Part shown: positions 20,936-34,900 of the stretch, piece by piece
Position numbering within the stretch: the first letter of the stretch is position 1
Layout: the number at the start of each line of letters is the position of its first letter
DNA from: Chelonoidis abingdonii
Taxonomy: Eukaryota; Chordata; Testudines; Testudinidae
Direction: 5' to 3'
Assembly: GCF_003597395.2 (NCBI RefSeq)
Contig: NC_133777.1
Coordinates: 56,386,975-56,450,974, forward strand
Length of the DNA: 64,000 nt
Program-made: the position numbers and the translations under genes
Notes under the pieces: generated by a model
The model's database searches: none
What the model saw: only the letters and a program-made list of their open reading frames with translations
What the model was told of the DNA's origin: nothing

Positions 20936-23900
20936 ATATACTTTATGTTGCAGTGTGGCTTCTTTGTTTTCACTGTTGTGAGGTAGACAGTTACCTATAT
21001 TTTAATCAGTCAAAATGAGGCTGAATTGAGCAGATTAGGCTTTCCAAATGTACTCTCAAAATGTAGACTTTGACTCAGTTATAACTGAAGCTTGCTACTG
21101 AGCCCCATTTCTGCTTCTAGCCCTGATAATCAGATATGCATCTGGATATGTTACAATGGCATCATTTGAAGTTGCCAGAGTTCAAAAGCCTTACTGTGCA
21201 GGGAAAAGTCTTTCCTATGAGCATAGAGAGGAAAATGCACGTTCACATTCTCTCTCTCTGATCTACTGTGACGTACTTACAAACTTCCTTGCAGTATATT
21301 GTAATTTGTACTGAGGAAACCACATGGCTGAAATGTCAGTAACAGCAACCAGAATGGGGTAATTAGTATCGCTCAGGTAGAATAACTGGGATTTGTTGTG
21401 CATACAGAATATTTCTTTTTAACCCTGTTTTATGTCTTCTAGTGGGGCCTCCCATATCTGCCATTGTCATATCTGTTTGAAAAATTCAAACAGCAGCTTG
21501 CACTGGACACAGCAACTTGTGTGTGGCTTTAAAAAAAAGTAGAAACTCTCCTAAGCTATTACTTTTATTTTTGCATTACAATACAAGCCTGTTCCCCAAA
21601 TGACTGTTCAGACATATAACAGAGATGTTCTTTGCTCATGCCCCCCAAAGAGCTTGCAATCTAGGTTACTTGATCTAATTAGAGAAAGAGTCACCATAAC
21701 TGAGTTAATACTGAATTAAATATCTTTTCTTACAAAACACAGTAGACATCTAAAAATCTTACTGATATGCACTGCAAACTCAGCTGAGTTGCTGTCAACA
21801 ATTCAGAAATGTTAGAACCACTTACGGTGAGTCAATATCTAATGAGGAGACCTGCTCCCCACCAACATACAGCAGTTAAAATGGAGTAGCAAAGCAGGTG
21901 AAGGCTGGCTGTCCTGATTCAATTTTGTGCTGCATTCACGGCTGCTACTACCCAAGTTCAGCTACTTCTTACAGTTTTGTTTGCTTTGTGAGTGAGGGTA
22001 CGGGGAGTGATTGGCTCTATATATTCGTCGTGCGAGTTTATGGATTGTATTTAGTGTAAAGGCTGGGAAGCCCAAGAATCCTTCTCACTTTAGCCCATAG
22101 GGATGGCTTGCCAGCTTGCCTTCCTTTGTAGCGCAACGTGTAAAACATTAGCTTAAGCAAGTTCACATAAATATGGTTAAGTATGGTAGGCCTGTAACCT
22201 TTGGCACAGTTAAATGGGCTGGCAGTTACCCCTTAGATTTTGGGGAACTAAGGATAGGTTGCTCAATGGCAGGAGCTGGAACTTTGCTGTAGCCAGGCAT
22301 ACTATTTTGTTTTGTCTCTCTGCCCTGCTAGGACCTATCTGAGGAAATCAAGAGGCAGCCAGCATTCTTACATAATTGTGAGTTAATTTGATTATAGTGT
22401 GTTTGCTCTGCACTCCTCCATGGAGCCAGAGCTGTAATGCAGCTTGCCACTAGGGATCAAGGGGGAGCCAAAAATGTATAAATTTGGCTGGTGAGCTGGA
22501 TTGCCTGGAGAACAGCAGAGCAGTCAAGATGTGGGGAACCAGGGTCACGAGCTGCTGAAACTGGCTGCAAGCCCTCTCCTTTCCTGGCATGTATAGGAAA
22601 AGAGGTTCGGAGACAGGCCACCTGGACAAAAGAAGGCAGTTCGGGCCTGTGCAGAGCATGATTGAAGATTCGTCTATGACTATTTTGATGATGACTGTTC
22701 CCCCCTCTCCCCCCCCAAGTAGTAGAGTTTGTTGGGATTTTCTGCAGAAGTGAGAGGTAGAGAGGTATGGAAATAAAAGGGATTTCATGGAGATATTAAA
22801 TTAACATTGCTGGGAAATTCAGTCCCATTGGGTCTCAGAATACATGAATCCCTGGTTGTAAGGTGTAAATGTCTCTTTCTCCTGTCAATACTTCATTTAT
22901 GGCCTCTGAAGAAGTAGGAATTGGCAATGTAAATGGTAGCACATCCGTTAGAAAGGAACAAAGGTTTTAAAGGGTAAATGTTTTTTAAACATCTTTGGTC
23001 AACTTAATCTGCTGCCATTCGTCAGTGCATTTAATTAGATTCAGTTTTTCTACATTCTGGTCACAATAGGCACTGTGATAATGAATAATGCAACATTCTA
23101 TTATTTCATTTCATGTAGACAAAAATCTTATTCCATTTTTTGTTTTGACAAAGAAGTTGCTGAGAATATTAAAGACTTGACTATCTACACTCAGTATTCA
23201 GTTTTTTTTGTTTACAAAACAGTAATTGGGATCATTTCTCACTGTGCTTGGTTGAAATTTTTATATGTATTTTGGCCTGTTTTGCTGTTCAAGATAAGAG
23301 TACATCTAAAATAACCTTCCTATCAACTGTAGAGTGATCTCCGACTGTAAGATCTTATATAATCAGTAACTGTGGTCTAAATCCCAGAGCCTGTTTAAGA
23401 AGCTGTAAGAAAAATAAAACCAGGCAGTTATATGAGCTGGGGGTCCACAACTGATCTAATGCACAATAGAGGTGTGGAGATCAGTACCTTTTGTTGGAAG
23501 GTGGAGATTGCAGTAGATTCTCTTTGATGGGGCATACAAATCCCACACAAGAGAAGGGATTTGGTTTGCTTTGCAGATGGAGACTGATATCAGCACTGCC
23601 CCCATAACATCTATTCAAAGTATTAAGTCTGGGGAAAGAGCCCTCAAGATACAGTAGATGATCCAGAGACAATAGGAAATAAAGATGTGGAGAAAGGACC
23701 AAAATTCTTCTCTGACGTAACTCCACTAGGGTTAGACCTGAGATGAATTTGGCCTGAGGAATGCAGCGAGACAGAAGAGGCTGTGTCAACAGGCAAACAT
23801 TGGATGAGTGAGAAAGACTCGCTCAGTTTCTCTGAGGTTAAGGCAAAACTCAGGCTGAACTTCAGGCAGGCTTTTCCCTGCTCTGATTCAGGCCTGCAGC

Positions 23901-25726
23901 CTGGCAGCAGCTTGATGAGTGGGAGAGGTTCTCTATGCCTTTCTGAAAAAATGAAAAGCTTCACTATGGACTAAAAGATAAAGGGGTTTGGCCCTCTGGA
24001 AAAGACTCCAAATCAATACTTGACTTGGCTAATGAGATTTGGACTGTTTTGAGTAAAGAAGGCTTTTCCTCCAATTGCCATGAGGTTTATTTTTTGCTTT
24101 GGCTCTAATTATAGCCAGTTGGCACCGTATTAATGTCCATTGTGCAACTTCACCTGGGCTCTATTAGTGGTATTCCATCACTCCGATTTCTTCTTGAGAA
24201 ATCAGCTAGTTCCAGGAGCCACAGACTTACTGTTATGTTCCATAGTCTAATTTTACTGAGTATGGGATCCATACTTCTCAGATATTGTTTCACAATAACT
24301 TAAATAGAATCCAAATTACATGTATTTGTGAGGTGTCTGGCATTCATTAATAACTAGTAAAATGGATACCTAAGCACTGCTAATGTACAATGCAGTTGTA
24401 GCATTGGTTTCTTAGCATTTTGAATTAGCCTTCTAAAGCCTTGGATTTGTTTGTATTATAGTGGGCTTTTAAAACAATGAAAGATGACTTAAAAAATCAA
24501 TGAAACATTGATGCATAAAAAATGTTTTTAAAAATTATTAACCCCATCATGGAAATGTGTTCTAAGATAACACAGAACTATTACAGTTTAAATTTGGCTC
24601 TTAAAAAAATTGATGATTGCACTACAGTTGGTGGCTATCTACAATATATATGACATTCACATGAATGGCAACTTCTTAACAATTTAGTGTTTTTTCCAAA
24701 TGAAACGCAAAAGAATGATGGTTGCCACTAAAAGTAACATGTTACCATCTATAATAAAGAAAGACAAATGATAAACTGAGTAATTCTTCTAGTTAAAGGT
24801 ATAGCTTGTAGGGTGGTTTTTAGTAACCTGATGATGCAGCATCTCTTTCAAAATGGGAAATCATTATATTATACATTGTAGTGTATACTTACTAATTTAC
24901 GTGACTAATACACAATTCTGTATAAAGTCCACTATAATTAAAGATTAACAAATTATACTACTTCAGAATCTTACCAGCATTTCTGATTAACACACATACT
25001 TTCTACAGAATGGAAAAGGGTAATATATAATTCTCAATCTCAGGGTAAGTGCTATAGTCTTTTTATTGAGTGGTAGAATTCTGTTAAGTGCAGAACTTTT
25101 ATGAAGAGAATTGTTACTTCTAACAAGTGTGGTATATGAATTTGGATCTGTAAACCTTACTTAGGAAGGTGCTTTGACTTCAGTGTGATTATTCATGTGA
25201 TTTGCAGAATCAAACCTTATATTTAAGAGGGTTGGCTTCAGATTAGCGTGTCACTTTGTTCAGAGTGCAGAAAACAGTTTAACAGAACAGACTTGTTATT
25301 TATTGTAATTCCATTTTTGGTGCCTTACTTTAATTTAAATTCATTCAGTCTGTCCTCAAATTGCAGTGTGGGGGAGAAGCAGCAAAGAGAAGGTAGCAGA
25401 TGTGCAATTGATTCTATTCTTTTGTGTTAACACAATACACACCCCAGATGAGGATGTTTATAAAACATTGAGACTAAACTTCTGTTGCTGATGGCAATAT
25501 TACCATTTATAGTTCGAAGACAATAAAAGTGAAAAGAAGATCAAATGTATAATCTATTTAATTAACCATATAAAACCCCAATTGGGAGTGGAGGTGGGGA
25601 GAATGCAAAATCCTTACATAAATTTTTATAGCTCCATAATAATATACCATTGTCTAGTCTAGATTGAATAAGAGTCATTAACTGATGTTTTAGGTTGCTG
25701 TTTTGAGATTACTTGTCTATAAAGAT
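20936..25726. other. Noncoding stretch, little recognised
   Basis: No gene recognised. Around 21600-21670 a CCCCCCAAAGAGCTTGCAATCTA segment resembles an old repeat also hinted at near 59460. A short degenerate repeat may lie at 25165-25225. The frames at 22450-22788, 23481-23964 and 23075-23314 have no recognisable domain. Confidence 0.4.
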
Positions 25727-26374
25727 TGTGACAAAAAGTTCCTCCTCTACCTTGGTGGGTCCTGCACTTATTGGCGGATTTGCTCGCCTCACAGATTCAC
25801 CCTGTGGGTCGGGAAACAGCCCAGAGACCTTCCCTTCTGTTAGAAGCCACAGTCCAGGTCAGTTCCTCCTGTATTTGATCAGGAGTTGGGAGGTTTGGGG
25901 GAAACCCAGGCCTGCCCTCTACTCCAGGTTCCAGCCCAGGGCTCTGCGGACTGCAGCTGTCTAGAGTGCCTCCTGGTACAGTTGTGCGACAGCTGCGACA
26001 GCTACAACGCCCTGGGCTACTTCCCCAAGGCCTCCTCCCAACACCTTCTTTGTCCTCACCACCAGACCTTCCTCCTAATGTCTGATAACCCTTGTACTTC
26101 TCAGTCCTCCAGCAGTGTGCCTACTCACTCTCAGCTTCTTGCACATCTCTTGCTCCCAGTTCCTCACACAGACTTCCTCTCCCCTGGCTCCCTTTGGGCT
26201 ACTGGAGTGAGACCTTTTATAGCATCAGAGGGACCTTAATTAGAGTCAGGTGTTCTCATTAGCATGGAGCAGCCCCTGCTCTGGTCACTCAGGGAACAGA
26301 ATACTACGTATGCAGTGGCCAGTATACCTTCTTTCTACTGCTCCGCTGTTCACAACTGGCCTGGGTCTATCACA
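25727..26374 (-). mobile_element. Solo LTR of an endogenous retrovirus
   Basis: The unit begins TGTGACAAAAAG and ends GGGTCTATCACA, giving short TGTGA/TCACA inverted ends, and is flanked by the 4-bp repeat AGAT (25723-25726 and 26375-26378). On the minus strand a TATAAAAGG box is read at about 26221-26213, so the LTR is in minus orientation. The sequence is GC- and pyrimidine-rich in contrast to its flanks, and no retroviral coding is attached. Confidence 0.75.
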
Positions 26375-29038
26375 AGATACAAACTGCAAAATATCTAAAA
26401 ATGCTTTAACTTTGTCAAAGAGCAAATATCTTTCACTTCAGCAGCAGTCCTTGATTTGAGAAGTCAGAAAAATGAAGTTTATATATTTTGTTATGGGATC
26501 CCAGCTTTTAAAAGGTCAATTTTCTGTATTCAGTTTTGGCCAAATCTGGAGAAAATACATTGTTCTGGCCCCCTCCCCCTCAAAAGGGGTGGGGGGAACC
26601 TGTTTTAGAATTTGAGACAGCCAGACTACAGTATTAAATTAAAAAAAAAATCTTAATTTTTGCATGGCAGTTCCCGTATCAGTTTATATAAATTAAACTT
26701 CCCTACACTCAAGTAGAAAATGCAGATGATATATTCTTCTAACAGGCCTTAGCGGTCTCAAATTTAGAAGCAAATACTTAAAATACGGTCAGTTTTGCAT
26801 ACGTTTCAGGAAACCATTCTTCTTGTGCCACCGTGAACCCCTTTATAAGACTTTGTATCCAGTCTTCTTCAGAGGAGTTAACTGTTCCTATGAGTCCAAC
26901 ATGAAAACAAATTAGGTGCAATAGCTCAATCTCCTTTTGGATAGATTTGGCTGTGTCAGAGAACACGTCAGATATTTCCCAGATCAGTTAATCAGTCCTG
27001 TGCACCTAAAGAACCAATAGTAGCCCAAAACAATTCCAAAGGAAGAGAGAATTTATACTGAGGTGGAACAGTTTGAGAGACGGCCCAATGTACTACCCTG
27101 CATAAAGGAACTCTTGCTTCCTATTTCATAGTCTCCCCAAGGCTTTGTAGCTGAACTAAAACATCTTTCTAGTGGCAGCAGGAACTTTCAAAAGATTTTA
27201 TGTTTACTATTCTGATGTGTCTAATGGCTTTATCTTGTTTCACTCAAATCATGACATTCCTATTAAATTAAACAAACCAAGCACAATAAAGAACCTTCAC
27301 GGATATTTCTAAGTAAGTATCTGCCTAGAAAAGGGCAATAAAAGATGTGATATGTCTTGACAAATAAAGAAAATTGACATCTTGGTAGGGAAGAATGAAA
27401 AAGTTTCTCTTCGCTCCTGATTCCAGTTGAAAATGAAAGTGAGTATGGGCAACCTGTACTTCATCTGTTCAAGTGATTGATAACACAATTAATGCTCTCT
27501 CATAATGGGCAATTTAAGTGAAACCTTAATTTTTTTTTTTAAGATTGTAGCTATTAATGGGTCAGAAGAAAAAAAATGCTTATTTACAAAGGTGTGTCAT
27601 CTTTTTGGCAACTGTGATGTCAGTTCTCAATAGAGACAGTCATTCACCTGAAGTTCTATTTATGGCATTACTTTTTTGCAAAAGGAGAAGTGGCTATTTA
27701 GGTTTCAAGCTGTAGTTGGGGAGCTGTAGTCTACTGCCATTTCTATCTATCTTTAACACACCTAACCCCTCCTCCCCCCAAACTGTAAAGATGGATGCAG
27801 GCCACAGAATTATTTGGTTTCTAACATCTTTAGGCAGAAACAGTGTGTGCGCACATGCACGTTCATGGTGCCTACTACAATGCGGTCATGACCCTAGATT
27901 AGGGCCTTTATGCAGAATTGCAATGCAAAGAAGAATTCACATCCCAATCTGGGTTTTTAAAATGTCAAAGTTCAGGGGTGTTTGAATGTTGACATTAAAT
28001 TCAAGCCTGTGTCCAATAGTTTGGTATATTTCCTGCTCTTTTTCTTCATCCTTAGGAGTTTACTTGCCTTCCCTGCAATTTATGGTGCAGGGATACAGTG
28101 ACCTGACATTCAACATATACATTTGAAAAGGCCAGGCAGGCAGCACGCTATATACTGCCAAAAATAGAAAGAAGTTCATTAAACTCTCCTAGAATCTTTG
28201 ACATGAAAATCATATTAGAGATGTGAGGAAAAATATACAAGATGATTCTATTTTCTCAACACCACTGAAACAACTGGAAGGAAAGACCGTGAAAATAAGC
28301 TAAGCGCCTTAGGAATGTAACATTATGCATTCATGGCTTTTCACAAGCTCTTCCCTGGACCAGTGTGATGTGGTTGATTATTTTAAGATTATATTCATCC
28401 CTAGTGGCTATATGGTTATTCAAACTAAGACACCAAAAGAGAGAACACTAAAAATGCTGGGCTACATGATTACTGAAGGATCTGTAAATAGACTATCGCT
28501 CACCACTGAAAAGAGTCTCTTATGAATCTACGTTTTCAAGGTTCACTGGAGACTAAACATTGCTGGCTAAAGCTGAACATAATCATTCTATTATCTGACT
28601 CCTTACCATCCCCTATGCACTACATAGAGGAATCTGCTGGAGTTGTGCAAATTTATTTCATGGGAATGGTTCTTATTTTATAGGAAGCAGCCCAAATATA
28701 CATTTTTAAATGTGTCTGAATTATAGTTATTAAATAATTACTAAAAATTTTACTTGAAATATCTGACTCTCTTTTACTCATTCATTGGTGATAACAAAAG
28801 GGGGAGACTTCTTATTGGTTGGTTAATTAGAAACATACATAGTATGTACTAGTTATCTTGGGGCAAGTTGAGTGCCTTCATTTTTCTTGTTTACAAATGA
28901 CAGTCCAATTAGAAACACACTATTATCAGCTGCCATCCATCTGGTAAAGTATCCTAATTGTAATGGAAATATATTACAAGCTCTAAGACTAGCCAGCCTC
29001 TCCTTTAATTTGTTTTTTACTCTATATTAAAGAATACC
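26375..29038. other. Noncoding stretch, nothing recognised
   Basis: AT-rich with homopolymer runs (poly-A at 26640, poly-T at 27530). No domain-bearing frame and no clear repeat boundaries. Confidence 0.45.
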
Positions 29039-29039
29039 T

Positions 29040-29691
29040 TGTCATAAACAGATAGCTAAGGGTTAATGTTTCTTTTACCTGTAAAGGATTAACAAAGGGA
29101 ACCAAACACCTGACCAGAGGACCAATGAGGAAACAAGAGTTTTTCAATTCTCAAGGGAGGGCAGTTTTGGGTGTGTGTTTTTTGTCTCCTTCTGTTGCTC
29201 TCTCAGCTCTGAGAGTGATCTCTCTATCTCCAGGCTTTCTAATCTTCTGTTTCCAAGTGTAAGTACAAAGGTAGAAGACAATAGGCTTATATTGTTTTTT
29301 GTATTTACATGTGTGAAGTTTGCTGGAATGTTTTAAATTGTATTTCTTTTTGAATAAGGCTGTTTATTCATTTTGTTTTCTTTTAAGCCAATGACCCTGT
29401 ATATCGTCACCTTGATACAGAAACCATTTTTATGTCTTTTTCTTTTTATATAAAGCTTTCTTTTTAAGACCTGTTTGATTTTTTTCTCTGGTTAAGGCTA
29501 AGGAACGAAGGGAGGGGAAAATCTCTTTGTGTTAGAGTTACAAAGCTTGCAATTGCAGGGACTCTGAGTGAGGGTGAGAGAAACCTGATCTCTCTGTGTT
29601 TGTTTTTCAAGGAATTGAAGCAGGGTAATCTCCTAGAGTACCCAGGGCAGGAAGATCTGGGAGGAGGTAAAGAGGGGGAAGGCCTATAACA
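29040..29691 (+). mobile_element. Retroviral LTR-like repeat
   Basis: It begins TGTCATAAACAGATAGCTAA and continues with GGTTAATGTTTC, ACCTGACCAGAGGACCAAT and, further right, a TATAAAGCTTTCTTTTTAAG block, the layout of a common turtle LTR family as I remember it. The right end is placed near GGCCTATAACA at 29691 but no target duplication could be matched, so it may be truncated. Confidence 0.55.
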
Positions 29692-31082
29692 AAAAAAAAT
29701 ACACTGTAAATGTAAACACACCCTTATGAAGCTGCTAGGCATTCATATTTATCTCACACTCTATTAATACACAGTGTGGAAGATGAACTACTAGGCTTTT
29801 TTATACCAGTTTGACGCCACTGACTTCAATGGAGTTCTGATTTTAGAGTGGTGCATGTGAGAAGAGAGTCAAGCCTGTTCAATTTAACCCTTACATACAT
29901 AAGAGTGGTGGGACACCTAATTCATTGTTTCTGTAGTGCTTTGAGATTCTCACACATAAGTTGCTAATGAAGGGCAAGATATCTGACCCTTTCAAATGCC
30001 AAAAATTCTTTTAGTATGTTCCCACTTGCATAGCATGTTTCTCTCAAAGTTACATCCACTTGCTGTTCATTAGTCAAATAGTTGCCATTGCTTATGGACA
30101 AACATACTGGTTTGTCAAGTAACATATGAAAAGTCACAACCTTGGGTCTTAGGAGGTGGAAAATGCAAGTCGTGAGTTTATAGTAAATTTCAACAGTAAT
30201 TGACTGTCAGAATAGCACTTCAGTTTGTACAAAAAACTGTTTAGAATGATTCAATAATATTTAAATAAGATCTCAAACTTTTCAAGCCAGTATCTCAGTG
30301 CTTGCTGGTTCAGCCTCCCAGAGGCAGCAGGAGATTGGAGAACCCCTGTTGCCTTGTCTGCAATGTTGCTTTTCTTTCTCTGTGAGCAGCCACGCTGCAC
30401 AGAAACTTTTCAAATCAGCCATGAAACCACTTTATAGAATCTATGACAAACCACTAGCCTATATGAGAGATCCTGTTCACTTTATCTCCCTCCCCGCACT
30501 ACTGGCAACCATCACTGTTCTTGGCGAAACTGGTTCAGCAGCTACTATCACACACAGATTACTTGACATTTGGGGATTGGTATGTTTAGTTATGATATTT
30601 TAAAACATGACACCCATGACACTCTTGCTAGCAATGACAGAAACATAGCCTTATTTACAGGTAATCCATCATGTAAAGGATTAGGATTGGGGGTGGGAAT
30701 AGGACACAAGAGGAAACACTGGAACAGAGGCTGAATACATATTAATGCAATTTGCCAAAAGTGAGTGAAAACCTTCTATTCTCCTGTCCCCCAATAAATT
30801 TAATTCTTAAAAATGGCCAATGTAAAGTTAAATCTTCCATAAAGATACCTTGGAGAAGAACTACAAATGGAACCTAAGCCTGGTCTCCTCCAATAATGAT
30901 CCTCTTATCCATGAAGAGCATATCACCTTTAAATAGTTAATAAAACATTCTTAATGGGCAGTCTAAGTATCAGGTTTAGTCCCTGTTCTTCTATCCTGAG
31001 TTCTTCAACATCCAGTTATACCATCCTTGGGTCAGCATTATGCAGCTCCCCGATTACAGTACTGCATAGTGAAGTTCTACAT
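29692..31082. other. Noncoding stretch, nothing certain
   Basis: No gene recognised. A degenerate fragment with GACTTCAATGGAG lies at about 29805-29880. The 101-codon frame at 30298-30603 has no recognisable domain. Confidence 0.4.
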
Positions 31083-31388
31083 CGGGGTCGGCAACCTTTC
31101 AGAAGTGGTGTGCCGAGTCTTCATTTATTCACCCTAATTTAAGGTTTCGTGTGCCAATGATACATTTTAACGTTTTTAGAAGGTCTCTATAAGTCTATAA
31201 TATGTAACTAAACTATTGTTGTATGTAAAGTAAATAAGGTTTTTAAAATGTTTAAGACGCTTCATTTAAAATTAAATTAAAATGTAGAGCCCCCCCAGAC
31301 CAGTGGCCAGGACCCGGGCAGTGTGAGTGCCACTGAAAATCAGCTCGCATGCTGCCTTCGGCACACGTGCCATAGCTTGCCTACCCCG
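31083..31388. mobile_element. hAT-type MITE with perfect 8-bp target duplication
   Basis: The left end is CGGGGTCGGCAACC; the right end in reverse complement is CGGGGTAGGCAAGC. The flanking direct repeat is TTCTACAT (31075-31082 and 31389-31396), perfect. The 306-bp body is AT-rich on the left and GC-rich on the right, with no transposase. Confidence 0.88.
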
Positions 31389-31563
31389 TTCTACATCATT
31401 ACATTTCACTCTACAGCTGTTAAATTTCCACTCCCACTGTAACAACATAGATGCCTGCTAGATAGAACAAATTCATGTGTACTAGTCTGGGTGATTTTCT
31501 TTTCCAGGATCCTTGCAGCTGCTGCATTCTTCTATTCAGTCAACAGTCTTTCTTCCTCTACAG

Positions 31564-31913
31564 CAGTGGTTCTTAACCTTTACTGCAGCCTGCATGCCCT
31601 TGGTTCTCAAAAATATGTTCTCGCACCCCTTATCAAAAAGTCATTGAAGTAGGTCAGTTCTTTAAACCTAGATATATCGTAACTATAGAATGAGAGAGAA
31701 TTCTATATTTTAATTTTGCAGTTAAAATTTAATGCCGTAATCGTTAAATGTATGTTAATAAATATATAGGTTTGATGAAACAAAGTAGTTGTACTTACGT
31801 GCCTGTGCTTAATTTGTGTTTTCGATGATTTATGTTCTAAAAAAATCTGGCATCCCCAGAAAGGGCATCTCACAGCCCTAGGGGGTGCGTGCACCCCAGG
31901 TTAAGAACCACTG
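31564..31913. mobile_element. hAT-type MITE
   Basis: Ends CAGTGGTTCTTAACC and GGTTAAGAACCACTG form a perfect 15-bp inverted repeat. Flanks CTCTACAG (31556-31563) and CTCTAGTG (31914-31921) look like a diverged 8-bp target duplication. It lies only 175 bp from the previous MITE but has different ends and interior, so it is a separate insertion. Confidence 0.86.
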
Positions 31914-34900
31914 CTCTAGTGGGTGACAGAATTGTCCAGATTTGCTCCTACTTCAACTTTTCTCCCATAATATGAGAGATTCTTCCTTTCACATTTATAA
32001 ACAAAGTGGCTGATATTTCACAGTCTTCTCTCTTGCACTATGACTCTTCTTCCAAAGAGCAGTCCCTTAGATATTTTCATTCTCTTTAAACAAATCATTA
32101 GCGAGAGACTATTTTGCATGGATGAAACTGAACTGTACCACAGTCTACTGGATTAGAAAATTCTTTAGGATTTACTAGGGTTTATCTATTAGTTTGTTTA
32201 ATCATCTCAAAACCAGAAAGTGCCTAAATGTACAATATAGGCAAGATCATTTTTATTTTCTGAGTCCCAAAAATGATTGGACTCAACAGCTCATTCTGTT
32301 CAAACTGTTTCCACTTTTTAAATTAAACAATAGTAAAGCAAGGAAACCCTGATGGTACTACTGAGAATTAGATTCTGCATCCCTCCTACCAGCTCCTTAA
32401 TATGGATTGAGAAGAAGAAAGTCAGAAAAAGAAAATTTTCCATTTTACTTATACTTCTTAATGCTGAGAAGTATTTAATCTTAGGAGAGAGTTCCCTCAG
32501 TGACACACCACTGATGGGCATAGAAAGGCAGATGAACAATTCCCTCTGGCAGAAGACACTACTGATCTAAAGGGAGTGGGTCAGCAATGCAACATTTACA
32601 CAGTTATCTTGCTATGATTTGTACATTGTGCTTCTCCCTACCTCTTAGAAAAGATCTAATAGCACAGATAACCATCATCTTTACAAAACATACTAAAGAA
32701 CACTTGCAGATAGATCAACTCAATGGAAAGAACACTTCTCCTTATGCATTAGCCTGGCTTTCTTGGTGTTTATTCATTGAGATGCCCCTCCTGTAATTTC
32801 CAGCATGTAGGTCCTTCACTGACAGTTTAGTACCATTCTCTTGCACTTGTGCACTTTCATTTCAGTGTCTCTAAGGTGGTGATCTTTGTACATTGGAAAG
32901 CTAATACTTTAAATGACCACTAGTCCAGTGAGGCCTGGAGGTATTATGGGGGTAAGAAGCCACTAAAAGTAGACTTTACAACTGCATCCTCCTTTACAGT
33001 AAGTGTTCTAGTAAGATCTCTATTCATTTTATTTTGTTAGCTAGCCAGTAGAGGTTTTTATAGTTTCCTGTGTGCAAAAAGCAAAACAAAAACAACCCTC
33101 CCACAAAACCACCTCCTTTTTACAGAGTTGTCTCCTAGCACAATTGCAGTAAGATCACCTTGTTGAAAGCATTTTTAAACCTTTGGCATTACTTGTTGGC
33201 TTCTAGACTGGAAACATAAGTTGTGTGTTAAAACACGTTAGCTCATTTTTTAAACACTATTCAGCACCTCAATTAGACAGAGGCTGATATATTCAAAGCC
33301 ACCTAAGGGATCTGGATGTCCAACCCTCATTAATTCTACTTAGTGAAAATTGAGCATCTAAATCCCTTAGAGGCAGGCTTAAAAATTCAGCCAAAAGCCC
33401 ATGATGTTTTAAGGATTTGCAGACTAGTCACTGAAAGGGACCAGGGCATAGGCAGTCAGGCTAATAGTTTATTCCTGGGCTAGTGCCATGCATCAAGGGG
33501 TAGCTATAAGGGAGCAGTCAGCAAGCATGGGTCAAAGGGCTTGCAAGAGCCAAAATCAATAGGCAAGATTCAGGCCAAGGTCGATGTCTGAGCATCAGGA
33601 GTAGCTATCAGGCTAGAGTTAGGAGGCAACCGTTTGGGTCAAAGTCAGGCTGCATGTACAGATCAGAGAGTGAGGCTGAGTCTGGAGCTGCAGCAAGCCA
33701 GAAATCTGCATTTGCCCCGACAGCTTCCTGGTGCACCCTCTGAGGTTAAAGAGGGCTGCTGTCACTCTGCCCCTTCAGATGGTACTTCCTGTGGTGCTAA
33801 TCTCCACAGTGCCACTGGAATGCAACTCTGCCTGGCCTCCTTGTGGTGGTATGGGACTGTCAGCTGCTCCAGGCACTGCAGACCCCAGTTCCAGTCCCTT
33901 ACAGTCATGGTCTGCCTTTGGGGACTCCGGGTTTTTTAAAATCACTGTCTATGCCGAAGGCTAAGTAGCATTAAAATTTGCTAATTAACCAGTTAGCTAA
34001 CATGTTTTAAATGCCCACTCATCATGAGAGTTCAGACTTTGAAAACACTTTTACAAGAAGAGCCTATTCACCTCAAGTGGCTATCTGAAGTCCTTTTGAC
34101 TACAGACTTAGAAAAAGAACCCTATTCTAATATATTGATGCCTGAAAATGCATTATAAGTGGTGTGCTGCAGAAGTGCACTGTATACGAATAGAACACTA
34201 CAAAAATTAGATTAACAAAAGGAAGTTCTCTGCGTAGTGATTGGGGAGTTAGAAACTGGTGCCTTTTTAAAACAGTGGTATTGTTATCATTAGGATGACA
34301 AGTAGGAAAGAGTAAGGCTTGATAAGGGAGGGCTATGCTGTAAAATGTCATGTAATAGAAAGATACTGCGTATGTAGAAGTAAATGATATTTAACTATGC
34401 TGGTCAGAAGGTATTTTAGAGTCTTAACTAATAGTTTATGAACCTGGGCTAGAACTTTACTTAAAACATTTTATCGGTCTTACCAACCAGCAAAATTAAA
34501 ACTATGACTACATTTCTTCTCTGAATCACTGCAGTTTTTTTCCTCAGGCCATATACTTGCTGTAATCAAAAGATGGCACCATTTCATCTGTCACTGAATC
34601 AGTGCTAGCTTCAGAGTTACAATGATGCAAGGCAAATTTTCTTTAAAAATAACAAAGTACATTGAGATGAATACATGGAAATAAGCAGCATTCCAAAAAG
34701 GCTTCCAAATAGAAGATGAGCTCTTCAGGGGTACTGGCTTTAGGCAGTAGGCGAGCAGATCACTGGACCAGTCCCAGCAATAAAACTTAAATGCTCCCAG
34801 CCTCTGGAGCAGATGCATTGATCTTGCTGTAATGCATGGTTCTCATTGGTGGGCAATATATTCCCTGAACGACACTTGTTGCTCTTGAGTCTTTGTGATT

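Noticed and set aside
30298..30603. 101-codon open frame, possible small exon
   Set aside because: No domain and no clear splice sites; treated as chance.
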